Shown here: in pieces, positions 22,240 through 30,551 of the stretch | Layout: the number at the start of each line of letters is the position of its first letter | How positions within the stretch are numbered: the first letter of the stretch is position 1 | NCBI GenBank assembly: GCA_910584525.1 | Contig: CAJUAT010000029.1 | Span: forward strand, 1 to 32,744 | Direction: 5' to 3' | DNA length: 32,744 bases | From: an uncultured Muribaculaceae bacterium | GTDB taxonomy: Bacteria; Bacteroidota; Bacteroidia; Bacteroidales; Muribaculaceae | Notes under the pieces: generated by a model | Seen by the model: the letters and a program-made list of their open reading frames with translations, nothing else | What the model was told of the DNA's origin: nothing | The model's database searches: none | Program-made: the position numbers and the translations under genes

Positions 22240-22902
22240 ATGAAATCAGACGATACAAAAAGGAAATCCGACGAGGCGAGGATGAACGTGATGAAATCCG
22301 TGGCTCCTCTGATATTCAAGAAAGGAGTCAAGGGTCTCACCATGGATACCGTCGCGAAGAGCCTCGGCATATCCAAACGCACTCTCTACGAGATTTTCGA
22401 GAGCAAGGACGAGATGATAATCGCCGCATTCACGTACATGCACGAAAATCATCGCCGGCGTATGCAAGAGCTCCTGAGCGGCATCGACAACGTGATGGAA
22501 GCTATGGTAAAAGCCTTCAGGCTTCATCTTGAAATGATGATGGAGACCGGGCCTGACCTTTTTCGCGACATGGACGAGTATTATCCCAAGTTGCGACCGG
22601 AGTTTGAGAAAGGGCTAAAAAACCTGCTCAACGGCATGACCAAGGCATTTGAGCTGGGCGTGCAGCAGGGTATGTTCCGTCCCAATATCAATTACCGCAT
22701 CATCATGCGGATGTTTCTCATCCAGATGGAATCGCTGCGACGTATGGAGTATATCTTCCCCAAGGACGTGACTCTCGAGGAGATATACGAGACCATGTGT
22801 TCGGCTTTCCTTCGCGGAATAGCCACCGCCAGTGGCCTCGAGATTCTCGAACAACATACAAACCAGACAATCGCCACTATTGTGGCTCCGACAACCGAAT
22901 AA
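22240..22902 (+). CDS. TetR/AcrR-family transcriptional regulator of the adjacent efflux operon
   Basis: A 220-residue protein has an N-terminal helix-turn-helix (about 34-57: TMDTVAKSLGISKRTLYEIFESKDEM), the classic TetR DNA-binding block with the LYxxFxSKxEM end. The C-terminal ligand domain (60-210) is divergent, Met-rich and helical, and the inducer is unknown. It is the first gene of the cluster and ends 12 bp before the tolC-like gene, so it is probably co-transcribed with and represses the pump, responding to a pump substrate. This role is inferred from gene order. The start ATG at 22240 fits the promoter at 22159-22189. Confidence 0.9.
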   Translation: MKSDDTKRKSDEARMNVMKSVAPLIFKKGVKGLTMDTVAKSLGISKRTLYEIFESKDEMIIAAFTYMHENHRRRMQELLSGIDNVMEAMVKAFRLHLEMMMETGPDLFRDMDEYYPKLRPEFEKGLKNLLNGMTKAFELGVQQGMFRPNINYRIIMRMFLIQMESLRRMEYIFPKDVTLEEIYETMCSAFLRGIATASGLEILEQHTNQTIATIVAPTTE

Positions 22903-22914
22903 ACTATCTGACCA

Positions 22915-24270
22915 ATGACTATACGAAAGATTACCGGCGCGATGCTGCTGCTTCTTGCCGGGTATTTGCCGGCGCAGGCATCCGACACCATCAGGGTATC
23001 GCGCAACGAATGCATCACGATAGCCCTTCAGGAGAATCCCACCATACGCGTGGCCGACATGGAGGTGAAACGCATGGACTACAGCAAACGCGAAACCCTC
23101 GCCAACCTGTTGCCCAGCATTGACTTCAGCGGCTCCTATCAACGCGCCATAGAGCTGCAGACCGTCAGCATGGATCTCGGCGGACAGTCGCAGAAGTTCA
23201 AGATGGGTATGGACAACAACTGGAACTTCGGTTTCTCGGCACAGATGCCGCTGGTGAACGCACAGTTGTGGAAAGCCCTCCAGATGAGCGACACCCAGAT
23301 ACTGTCGACCCTCGAGGCTTCGAGAGCATCAAGGATTGACCTCGTGAACAATATCAACAAATCCTATTACGCCCTGCTGCTGGCCATAGCTTCGCGCGAT
23401 GTGGTGCGCGACAACTATGCCGTGGCTCAGATGAACGCCGACATTTACCGCAAACAGTTCGAACAGGGCACCGCCTCCGAATACGACGTGCTACGAAGCT
23501 CCGTACAGGTCAAGAACTATGAACCGGAACTCCTGCAGGCCGACATTGCCATAAAACAGGCTTCCCTGATGCTCAAGATGCTCATGGGCGTAGACAATGC
23601 CGTGACAGTCATGCCTAACGTCACCCTCAAGGACATGCAGCGCGAGATGTACGGCTATCATCTCGGCACGGAAAGAAATCTCGCACAGAATACGCAGCTG
23701 CGTTCGCTCGACATTCAGACAAAGCTGCTGCGCCAGAACCTACAGTCGAAAAAATTCGCCTGGATTCCAACTCTCGGCATAAGCTACGGTCTCAACTGGA
23801 TGTCGATGAGCAACGGCAACCCCTTTAAAAATCAGGAGTTCAATCCCTACAGCAATGTGGCGTTGGGCCTCAACGTCCCCATTTTCAACGGCCTGGGGCG
23901 TCTCAACGCCGTGAAGCAGGCCAAGATACAGCTCCAGGAGATGGACTTCCAGCGCGAGAACCTCGTGAACAACCTCAACATGCAAGTGGACCTGGCCATG
24001 GACAACATCAACCGTCAGGTGCGCCAGATAGCCTCCAGCGAAGAGGGTATGAAACAGGCCCGCAAGGCGTATGAGATAATGCAGAAAAGCTTTGAGATAG
24101 GCGCGGCATCATACCTCGACCTCCGCGATGCCGAGATTGCAAACACCGCCTCGCAGCTCGCTTATCACCAGGCTATCTACAACTTCCTCGTATCTACTTC
24201 CGAACTCGACGCTCTCCTCGGTAAAGAGGACGCTCTCGGTATCCCCGTAAATTCTTCAACAGCAAAATAA
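22915..24270 (+). CDS. TolC-family outer membrane efflux protein
   Basis: A 451-residue protein has a signal peptide (IRKITGAMLLLLAGYLPAQA, then SDT) and two OEP-type repeats with long amphipathic helices that would form the periplasmic tunnel. Features include CITIALQENPTIRVADMEV at the start of the first repeat and the second-repeat helices ending ASYLDLRDAEIANTASQLAYHQAIYNFL. It forms the outer membrane exit channel of the tripartite pump with the two next genes. Length is typical. It is 9 bp from the adaptor gene. Confidence 0.93.
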   Translation: MTIRKITGAMLLLLAGYLPAQASDTIRVSRNECITIALQENPTIRVADMEVKRMDYSKRETLANLLPSIDFSGSYQRAIELQTVSMDLGGQSQKFKMGMDNNWNFGFSAQMPLVNAQLWKALQMSDTQILSTLEASRASRIDLVNNINKSYYALLLAIASRDVVRDNYAVAQMNADIYRKQFEQGTASEYDVLRSSVQVKNYEPELLQADIAIKQASLMLKMLMGVDNAVTVMPNVTLKDMQREMYGYHLGTERNLAQNTQLRSLDIQTKLLRQNLQSKKFAWIPTLGISYGLNWMSMSNGNPFKNQEFNPYSNVALGLNVPIFNGLGRLNAVKQAKIQLQEMDFQRENLVNNLNMQVDLAMDNINRQVRQIASSEEGMKQARKAYEIMQKSFEIGAASYLDLRDAEIANTASQLAYHQAIYNFLVSTSELDALLGKEDALGIPVNSSTAK

Positions 24271-24279
24271 TTTCCCCCC

Positions 24280-25347
24280 ATGAAAAAATATATAACGACA
24301 TTAGCGGCCGCCGGCTTCGTGAGCATTCTCGCCGTATCCTGCTCCGGCGACGACAAAAAAGACAGCAAGCAATCCAAAGAAGAGCGCATCCCCACCGTCA
24401 GAGTGGAGGAGGTACACAGTCAGGTCGTGGACCAGAACGGCATATATACAGCCACTGTGGAACCCGAGCTTATCAACAACATATCCTCGGCGATGCCCAA
24501 CCGCATCAAGCAGATACTCGTTGACGAGGGTCAGCGTGTATCGGCGGGCCAACGGGTGGCCGTGCTCGACGATGTGAACACCTTCAGCTATGAGGCGCAA
24601 GTCGACAATGCGCGCGCCAACCTCAAGAACGTGCAGCTCAACTACAACCGCGCCCTCGAGCTCTTCAAGATAGGCGGAGGCACCAAGCAGCAGGTGGACC
24701 AGATGGAAATCCAGCTGGTGAATGCCAAGAATGCTCTGGCCACTGCCGAGCGCACGCTGCGCAACGCCCGCGAGAACACCGTGCTCACCTCCCCCATCTC
24801 CGGTGTGGTGACAGCCCGCAATTATGACCCGGGCGACATGACGGCAAACCTCCCCATTCTTACTGTGGCACGCGTACAGCCCGTCAAGGTGGTGATAAAT
24901 GTCACCGAGAGCGAATTGCCCGCCATCAGAAAGGGAATGCCCGCCGTGGTGACGTTCGACACCTATGGCGACGAGAAATTCCAGGGTTCCGTCACCACTA
25001 TAATGCCCACCGTCGACGTGCAGAGCCGTACCTTCGGCGTAGAGGTGCGCATACCCAACGCCGACAGCCGTGTTCTCCCCGGCATGTTCGGCAGAGTGCA
25101 TCTCAATCTCGGAAAGGCCAACCGAGTGGTGGTGCCCGACAAGGCTGTGGTCAAACAGACCGGCAGCGGAAACCATTACGTATATATCTACAACCCCGAC
25201 GGAACAGTGACTTATACCAAAGTGGAGCTCGGACAGCGTCTCGGCGACACTTATGAGCTTATTTCAGGAGTGGAGTCGGGCTCCAAGGTGGTGGTCAACG
25301 GCCATGCACGCCTGGCTAACGGCACAAAAGTTCAATTAGCAAAATAA
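24280..25347 (+). CDS. RND efflux periplasmic adaptor (MFP/HlyD-like) lipoprotein
   Basis: A 355-residue membrane fusion protein. The N-terminus is a lipoprotein signal with lipobox LAVSC (C21), followed by a charged Asp/Lys linker. Barrel-sandwich halves flank the coiled-coil hairpin (about 105-165, from ARANLKNVQLNY to LRNARENTVL), the TSPISGVVTARNYDPGDM segment closes the lipoyl domain, and a beta-barrel and membrane-proximal domain end the protein. It bridges the inner membrane pump and TolC channel. It lies between the two, 12 bp before the pump gene. Confidence 0.93.
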   Translation: MKKYITTLAAAGFVSILAVSCSGDDKKDSKQSKEERIPTVRVEEVHSQVVDQNGIYTATVEPELINNISSAMPNRIKQILVDEGQRVSAGQRVAVLDDVNTFSYEAQVDNARANLKNVQLNYNRALELFKIGGGTKQQVDQMEIQLVNAKNALATAERTLRNARENTVLTSPISGVVTARNYDPGDMTANLPILTVARVQPVKVVINVTESELPAIRKGMPAVVTFDTYGDEKFQGSVTTIMPTVDVQSRTFGVEVRIPNADSRVLPGMFGRVHLNLGKANRVVVPDKAVVKQTGSGNHYVYIYNPDGTVTYTKVELGQRLGDTYELISGVESGSKVVVNGHARLANGTKVQLAK

Positions 25348-25359
25348 ACTGCCGCGACA

Positions 25360-28300
25360 ATGAGTATCTACAGTTCGGCGGTGAAACGCCCGATCACCAC
25401 TCTGCTCTGTTTTGTGGTGGTGATCATCCTTGGCCTCTTCTCGCTGGCCAAGCTCCCTATTGACCTATATCCGGATATTGACACCAACTCGCTGATGGTG
25501 ATCACGATGTACCCGGGCGCGAGCGCTAAAGATATAGAGCAGAATGTGTCGAAGCCCCTCGAGAATGTGCTCAACTCCGTGGAGCATCTGAAGCACGTCT
25601 CCTCAGTATCGCGAGAGAACACCTCGGTGATCACTCTCGAATTTGAATATGGCTACGACATCGACGTGCTTACCAATGATGTGCGCGACAAGATCGACAT
25701 GGTGGAGTCGTCGCTTCCCGACGACGTGCAGAATCCCATCATCTTCAAGTTCTCCACCGACATGATACCTATCTGTCTGCTGTCGGTGGAGGCATCGGAG
25801 TCGATGCCGGGTCTATACAAGATTCTCGACGAGGGACTTGCCAACCCGCTGGCGCGTATCGACGGCGTGGGCACGGTATCCATCTCGGGAGCCCCGAAAC
25901 GCGAGATACATGTATATGTCGACCCCAACCGGCTGGAGGCCTACAACCTGTCGATAGAGACCATCTCGAGCCTCATAGGGGCCGAGAACCGCAACGTTCC
26001 GGGCGGCTCGTTCGACGTCGGCTCCAATACGTATGCCCTCAGGGTACAGGGTGAGTTCGACGAGTCGTCGCAGCTCGCATCCATTCCTATCGGCACAGCC
26101 TCGGGAAAGACCATCTATCTCCGCGATGTGGCTCGTATAGAGGATACCCTCGAGGAACGCACGCAGCACACCTTCAACAACGGCAAGGAAGGCGCCATGG
26201 TGATTATCCAGAAACAGTCGGGCGCCAACTCCGTGCAGATCTCCGACAAGGTCAAGGAAGCCCTGCCGCGTCTTACCAAGAGTCTTCCCTCCGACATCAA
26301 GATAGGCGTGATCGTGGATACTTCCGACAATATCCGCAACACCATCGCCTCGCTTGTGGAGACGGTGCTCTATGCCCTTCTCTTCGTGATGATAGTGGTG
26401 TTCCTCTTCCTGGGACGCTGGCGGGCCACGATGATTATCGTAATCACGATTCCTGTGTCGCTGATAGCATCGTTCATATACCTGTTTGCCACGGGCAACA
26501 CGCTTAATATCGTATCTCTGTCGGCGTTGTCGATATCGATCGGTATGGTTGTCGACGACGCCATAGTGGTGCTGGAGAACGTGACCACCCACATAGAACG
26601 AGGGTCGGCGCCTAAACAGGCGGCCGTGCACGGCACCAACGAGGTGGCCGTTTCGGTAATCGCCTCTACCTTGACACTTATCGCCGTATTCTTCCCGTTG
26701 ACCCTTGTGACCGGTATGACGGGCGTGATGTTCCGTCAGCTCGGCTGGATGGTGACTATCATGATGATAATCTCCACCACCTGCGCCCTTACCCTCACCC
26801 CCATGCTCTGCAGCCAGTGGCTCAGACTGAGCCCCAAAACCAAGGATGAGAAGAACCCGAAAAAGAACTGGTATATATACATAGAGCGTGTCCTCGACAA
26901 GATTGACGGCGCTTATGCCCGCCTTCTCAACAGGGTGGTGACTCATCGCGCCGTGACCATTGTGATATGTATGGCAATTTTCGTGGGCTCCATTTTCCTC
27001 ATGAAATTTGTGGGCACGGAGTTCTTCCCGACCTCCGACAACTCCCGTATCGGTGTAAACCTGGAATTGCCCATCGGCTCTCGTGTGGAATATGCTCAGG
27101 AGGTCACATCGTCGCTCGACTCCTTGTGGCGTGCCAAGTATCCGGAGATTGCCGTCTCCAACTACACGGTAGGTCCGGCCAGCGCCGACAATACATTCGC
27201 TTCGCTGTCGGACAACGGCCCGCATATCATATCCATGAACATCCGGCTCACGAGTCCTACGGAGCGCGACCGCACAATCACGGAGATAGCCGCCGACATG
27301 CGTAAGGATATCGACGAGCGCTATCCCGACTTCAAGAAGGCCCAGGTCAACGTTGGCGGCGGTGGCGGCGGCATGGGAGGCCAGTCGACGGTTGACTTTG
27401 AGATTTATGGCTACGACTTCGAGGAAACCGACTCCGTGGCCCGCAATCTGCAGGGTATCCTCAGGGGTATAGAGGGTACCGCCGATGTCACCGTGTCGCG
27501 TTCCGACTACCAGCCAGAATATCAGGTTGACTTCGACCGCGAGAAGCTGGCGATGTACGGCATAAACCTGCAGACCGCCGCTTATTACCTGCGTAACCGT
27601 ATCAATGGCGCCACGGCAACCCAGTTCCGCGAATCGGGCGAGGAATACGATATAAAGGTGATGTATGCGCCGGAAAACCGTACCAGCATCTCCGATATCG
27701 AGAACATCGTGATATATACGGCACAAGGACGCGGCGTGCGTCTCAAAGAGCTGGGCAAGGTTGTGGAACGCAGCACACCTCCTACCATCGAGCGTAAGGA
27801 CCGCGAGCGCGTCATTACCGTGTCGGCGGTGGTCGACGGCCGACCCCTCGGCAATGTGGTGGCCGACGCTCAGGCCGCTATCGACAACATGCACATCCCC
27901 TCCGACATTTCGATATCAATTGCCGGTTCTTATGAGGACCAGCAGGACTCTTTCTCCGACCTGCTTATGCTCGGCGTGCTCATCATCATTCTGGTATACA
28001 TAGTGATGGCCGCCCAGTTCGAAAGCTTTACCTATCCGGGCATCATCATGACCTCGCTGCTCTTCGCATTCTCGGGAGTGTTCCTGATTCTGTGGCTCAC
28101 AGGCAGCACGCTCAACATCATGTCGATGATCGGAGCCATCATGCTTATCGGTATCGTGGTGAAGAACGGTATCGTGCTTATCGACTATATATCGCTGAAC
28201 CGCGAACGAGGCATGTCGATACGTCGTGCCGTGGTAGACGGCGGCAAGTCGCGTCTGCGTCCCGTGGTGATGACCTCGCTGACCACTATCCTCGGCATGG

Positions 28301-28500
28301 TGCCTATGGCCCTCGGCTCTGGCGAAGGCTCTGAAATGTGGAGGCCTATGGGTATCGCCGTGATCGGCGGTCTTACTTTCTCCACAATCCTCACCCTTCT
28401 CTTCGTGCCGGTACTCTACTGTGTATTCGCCGGCACCGGCGTGAAGAACCAGCGTAAGGCCTTCCGCAAAAAACTGGCAATCAAAAACGAACAGAAATGA
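25360..28500 (+). CDS. RND-family efflux transporter, inner membrane pump (HAE-type)
   Basis: A 1046-residue proton-driven pump with the standard layout: TM1 at the N-terminus (RPITTLLCFVVVIILGL), a large periplasmic porter loop, TM2-TM6, a second porter and docking loop, and TM7-TM12. The proton-relay motif GMVVDDAIVVLEN in TM4 has D399 and D400, and TM10 carries the relay lysine in GIVVKNGIVLID (K935). The paired Asp residues favour the hydrophobic/amphiphilic drug (HAE1) class over the heavy-metal CzcA type. A Gly-rich stretch (GGGGGGMGG, near 664-672) interrupts the second porter loop. The actual substrate is unknown. Its stop overlaps the start of a PII-like gene. Confidence 0.95.
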   Translation: MSIYSSAVKRPITTLLCFVVVIILGLFSLAKLPIDLYPDIDTNSLMVITMYPGASAKDIEQNVSKPLENVLNSVEHLKHVSSVSRENTSVITLEFEYGYDIDVLTNDVRDKIDMVESSLPDDVQNPIIFKFSTDMIPICLLSVEASESMPGLYKILDEGLANPLARIDGVGTVSISGAPKREIHVYVDPNRLEAYNLSIETISSLIGAENRNVPGGSFDVGSNTYALRVQGEFDESSQLASIPIGTASGKTIYLRDVARIEDTLEERTQHTFNNGKEGAMVIIQKQSGANSVQISDKVKEALPRLTKSLPSDIKIGVIVDTSDNIRNTIASLVETVLYALLFVMIVVFLFLGRWRATMIIVITIPVSLIASFIYLFATGNTLNIVSLSALSISIGMVVDDAIVVLENVTTHIERGSAPKQAAVHGTNEVAVSVIASTLTLIAVFFPLTLVTGMTGVMFRQLGWMVTIMMIISTTCALTLTPMLCSQWLRLSPKTKDEKNPKKNWYIYIERVLDKIDGAYARLLNRVVTHRAVTIVICMAIFVGSIFLMKFVGTEFFPTSDNSRIGVNLELPIGSRVEYAQEVTSSLDSLWRAKYPEIAVSNYTVGPASADNTFASLSDNGPHIISMNIRLTSPTERDRTITEIAADMRKDIDERYPDFKKAQVNVGGGGGGMGGQSTVDFEIYGYDFEETDSVARNLQGILRGIEGTADVTVSRSDYQPEYQVDFDREKLAMYGINLQTAAYYLRNRINGATATQFRESGEEYDIKVMYAPENRTSISDIENIVIYTAQGRGVRLKELGKVVERSTPPTIERKDRERVITVSAVVDGRPLGNVVADAQAAIDNMHIPSDISISIAGSYEDQQDSFSDLLMLGVLIIILVYIVMAAQFESFTYPGIIMTSLLFAFSGVFLILWLTGSTLNIMSMIGAIMLIGIVVKNGIVLIDYISLNRERGMSIRRAVVDGGKSRLRPVVMTSLTTILGMVPMALGSGEGSEMWRPMGIAVIGGLTFSTILTLLFVPVLYCVFAGTGVKNQRKAFRKKLAIKNEQK

Positions 28501-28790
28501 AAGCAGTATTCATATCATACGACCTTGCCCACCATGAGAATATAATAGAAGTTCTCAACAAGACGTCGTGCCGAGGCTTTACCGCCTTCGGTGAGGTTCA
28601 GGGCCGCGGGAGCCATACCGGCGTTCCCCATTACGGCACACACGCATGGCCGTCGCTGGCCTCGGCCATGATCACTTTCGTGGAGGATGATCGTGTAGAC
28701 ATTCTGCTCGAGAGGCTCCATGCCCTCGATACCGACAAGCCGCTTCTCGGACTCCGGGCCTTCGTCTGGAATGTGGAGAAGACTATCTGA
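28497..28790 (+). CDS. PII-like small protein coupled to the RND pump
   Basis: A 97-residue protein starts in the ATGA overlap with the pump stop. The pattern MKAVFISYDLAHHENIIEVL, then GFTAFGEVQGRGSHTG, then ASAMITFVEDDRVDILLERL, follows the beta-alpha-beta fold of the PII/GlnB superfamily, with a short GRGSHTGVPHYGTHAWPS stretch in the place of the T-loop. The classical PII uridylylation tyrosine context and ammonium-transporter-binding loop are not evident, so this is a PII-like sensor rather than GlnB/GlnK. PII-like proteins next to transporters usually bind a small ligand and regulate the neighbour; DUF3240 proteins beside metal RND pumps are a known parallel. The fold is assigned from sequence pattern and the regulation is inferred. 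Confidence 0.7.
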   Translation: MKAVFISYDLAHHENIIEVLNKTSCRGFTAFGEVQGRGSHTGVPHYGTHAWPSLASAMITFVEDDRVDILLERLHALDTDKPLLGLRAFVWNVEKTI

Positions 28791-28793
28791 CTT

Positions 28794-28847
28794 TAAGGTC
28801 AGTAAGGTCTCTAAGGTCTCTAAGGTCTCTAAGGTCTCTAAGGTCGC
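28794..28847 (+). repeat. Six-copy 9-bp tandem array, consensus TAAGGTCTC
   Basis: Six contiguous 9-bp units with core TAAGGTC begin 4 bp after the PII-like gene stop. The core is the reverse complement of that at 12325-12378, with the same copy number and length (54 bp). Confidence 0.92.
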
Positions 28848-28860
28848 TAACGACTGTCAG

Positions 28861-28968
28861 AGCGATTAAAGCTATTCGAGCTATTAAAGCTATTTGAGCT
28901 ATTAAAGCTATTTGAGCTATTAAAGCTATTTGAGCTATTAAAGCTATTTGAGCTATTTGAGCTATTTG
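28861..28968 (+). repeat. Twelve-copy 9-bp tandem array, AGCTATT(AA/TG), alternating
   Basis: Twelve contiguous 9-bp units (108 bp) largely alternate between an AA and a TG ending, giving an 18-bp higher-order unit. The last unit runs into the hairpin at 28965-29001. It is separated from the previous array by 13 bp. Confidence 0.92.
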
Positions 28969-29001
28969 GTTCCCGCTGCCTGACAGGCAGCGGGAACCAA
29001 A
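28965..29001. terminator. Very strong hairpin at the end of the efflux operon
   Basis: A perfect 16-bp stem (28965-28980 with 28986-29001) has a TGACA loop. The tail CATTTTGC is only weakly T-rich, so it may act as a transcript 3' end or stability element. It separates the efflux operon from the DoxX-like gene. The 278-bp gap 28791-29068 otherwise holds only the two arrays and an AT-rich promoter region. Confidence 0.65.
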
Positions 29002-29068
29002 CATTTTGCACTTACTTATTGTTAAAAATATGTAAGTTATTTTTTCAACTTCATTTTCAACAGCAAGT

Positions 29069-29635
29069 ATGCCCATGAACCAGCCGACAGTAATTTCCAT
29101 CAATCCCGCCGCCAAACCTCGAGGCATTCTTCTTCAGGACGCCAAAAGGTATGCCGCTGTGGCGACCCGTATCAAAAACTCTATTTCCATCACTCCGCAG
29201 CTTAAGGAGTCGCTTAATTTCTTTACCGGCATCAATTCCAGAACAATGTCGGGAGCTTCGGGAAGAATACTCTTCCTACGGCTTCTCACTGGCTTTATAA
29301 TGCTCGGTTATTCATCAATAATATTCTATACTGTCGGCCTCAGCGACGCAGCTGTGGGTCTGAGTGTGTTCGGGGCATCGCTTCTGTTCGGTTTCATGAC
29401 GCGCATTATGGGCATCGCCGCCATAGGTGTCTTCGGCTGGATGGCTTATACCGGAAGCTGCTCTATGGAGCTGGCTGCCGCCATCGGTTTCGTGGCCCTC
29501 GTATTCGCTGTGCTCGGTCCCGGAATCTTCAGCACTGACCAATGTCTGAGAAAAGCCGTGTTCAGAGCCGCCAAAAGAAAGGCAAGAAACGCTTACATGA
29601 AGCTCGACTTCAACTACCGCAGCTATGTTCAGTAG
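29069..29635 (+). CDS. DoxX-like integral membrane protein
   Basis: A 188-residue protein has a polar N-terminus (1-65) and about four transmembrane segments (near 67-87, 90-110, 112-128 and 134-153). The sequence GRILFLRLLTGFIMLGY, the GFMTRIMGIAA turn and the final GPGIFSTDQCLRK after the last helix follow the DoxX/DoxD-like pattern (GLLTR and GPGRYSLD in the family). Function in this family is poorly defined. The start may be ATG 29069 or 29075; neither has a clear ribosome binding site, as is usual in this phylum. A 19-bp repeat starts within its final codons. It has no obvious functional link with its neighbours. Confidence 0.6.
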   Translation: MPMNQPTVISINPAAKPRGILLQDAKRYAAVATRIKNSISITPQLKESLNFFTGINSRTMSGASGRILFLRLLTGFIMLGYSSIIFYTVGLSDAAVGLSVFGASLLFGFMTRIMGIAAIGVFGWMAYTGSCSMELAAAIGFVALVFAVLGPGIFSTDQCLRKAVFRAAKRKARNAYMKLDFNYRSYVQ

Positions 29636-29686
29636 AACATTCGACGTACAGTAGACCATGCGACGTACAGTAGACCATGCGACTCT
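29630..29686 (+). repeat. Three-copy 19-bp tandem repeat at a stop codon
   Basis: Three units of CAGTAGACCATGCGACGTA (the first and last are imperfect) begin in the last codon of the DoxX-like gene. The first unit contains that gene's TAG stop. Confidence 0.85.
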
Positions 29687-29786
29687 CGGAGCTCGTTCCT
29701 TAAAATTTCACAATTTTCAAAGATTTGTGCAATCTTTCTTGGTTATTAGTGTTTTGTTTCATAACTTAGCAAGCAAAACCAAAAAT

Positions 29787-30551
29787 ATGAAAAGAATCAC
29801 AATAGCCCTTCTCGTGGGCCTGGGGGCCGCAGGGATGTCGCACAGCTCGGCGAATGCCGCTGTCTCCGCACAGGATTCCATACGCCTCGACAAAGTGCGC
29901 AAGGTACTCAAAGCTGTCGATGACCTTGACGACATGAAACTGTACGGCGATGTGGCCGAACTCATCTACCACGCCAATACCGGCAACTCAGCCGGAGAGC
30001 TGGCCGGTATGGAAATACTCAAATTCGGTACTCCCGAACAGGTGGCACGCGTGAGGGCTGCCCTCCCCGACAGCATTCTCTGTCAGGAGAACGTTCAGCG
30101 CTACCTCAGATATGCGGATGCCCGCGCCAAGACAATGCCTGGTACGAAGTATGTGGACCTTGAAGGCGAGGATGTAGCCGGCAACAAAGTGAAGCTCTCC
30201 GACTTCGTGAAACCGGGCAGATATACGCTCGTGGACTTCTGGGCAAGCTGGTGCCCCTATTGCGTTCGGGAGCTTCCCGACATGGCTCGTCTGCGCGATT
30301 CCTTTAGTCGCGATGACTTCGAGGTGGTAGGCGTGGCTGTAAGGGAAGAGACTGCTAAAACGCAGAACATGGTACAGAAGAAGGGAATCGGCTGGCCCGT
30401 GGTATACAACACGGAACGCATCCCTTACGACATATACGGTTTTGTGGGCATACCTCATCATATACTCATAGGGCCTGACGGCACCATCATCAGTCGTGGC
30501 GAATCGCTCGACCAGATAGCCGGCAGACTCTCCAACCTGATCAAAAAATGA
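29787..30551 (+). CDS. Periplasmic TlpA/ResA-like thioredoxin
   Basis: From ATG 29787 the protein has 254 residues: a signal peptide (KRITIALLVGLGAAGMSHSSANA), a helical N-terminal region (30-105) and a thioredoxin domain. The redox motif is WASWCPYC at 152-159 (C156, C159), with the cis-proline in GIPHH near 223. ResA/TlpA proteins reduce periplasmic disulfides, for instance in cytochrome c maturation; the target here is not known. Upstream in-frame starts (from 29658) would add about 43 residues across repeat DNA and hide the signal peptide, so they are rejected. Its stop overlaps the next start by 4 bp, which couples it to the acyl-CoA synthetase gene. Confidence 0.88.
   Translation: MKRITIALLVGLGAAGMSHSSANAAVSAQDSIRLDKVRKVLKAVDDLDDMKLYGDVAELIYHANTGNSAGELAGMEILKFGTPEQVARVRAALPDSILCQENVQRYLRYADARAKTMPGTKYVDLEGEDVAGNKVKLSDFVKPGRYTLVDFWASWCPYCVRELPDMARLRDSFSRDDFEVVGVAVREETAKTQNMVQKKGIGWPVVYNTERIPYDIYGFVGIPHHILIGPDGTIISRGESLDQIAGRLSNLIKK

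Noticed and set aside
25813..27894. 693-codon minus-strand frame opposite the RND pump
   Set aside because: Antisense shadow of a long, clearly coding gene; His-rich, no motif, no promoter or start context.
28861..28968. CRISPR array
   Set aside because: The 9-bp units are contiguous with no unique spacers and no cas genes are nearby.
28783..29127. 114-codon minus-strand frame with DLR and IALIAQ repeats
   Set aside because: It is simply the 9-bp arrays read as codons (9 is a multiple of 3); low complexity and across a terminator hairpin.
29658..29786. 43-residue extension of the TlpA-like protein
   Set aside because: It crosses the 19-bp repeat and would bury an excellent signal peptide that begins at 29787.
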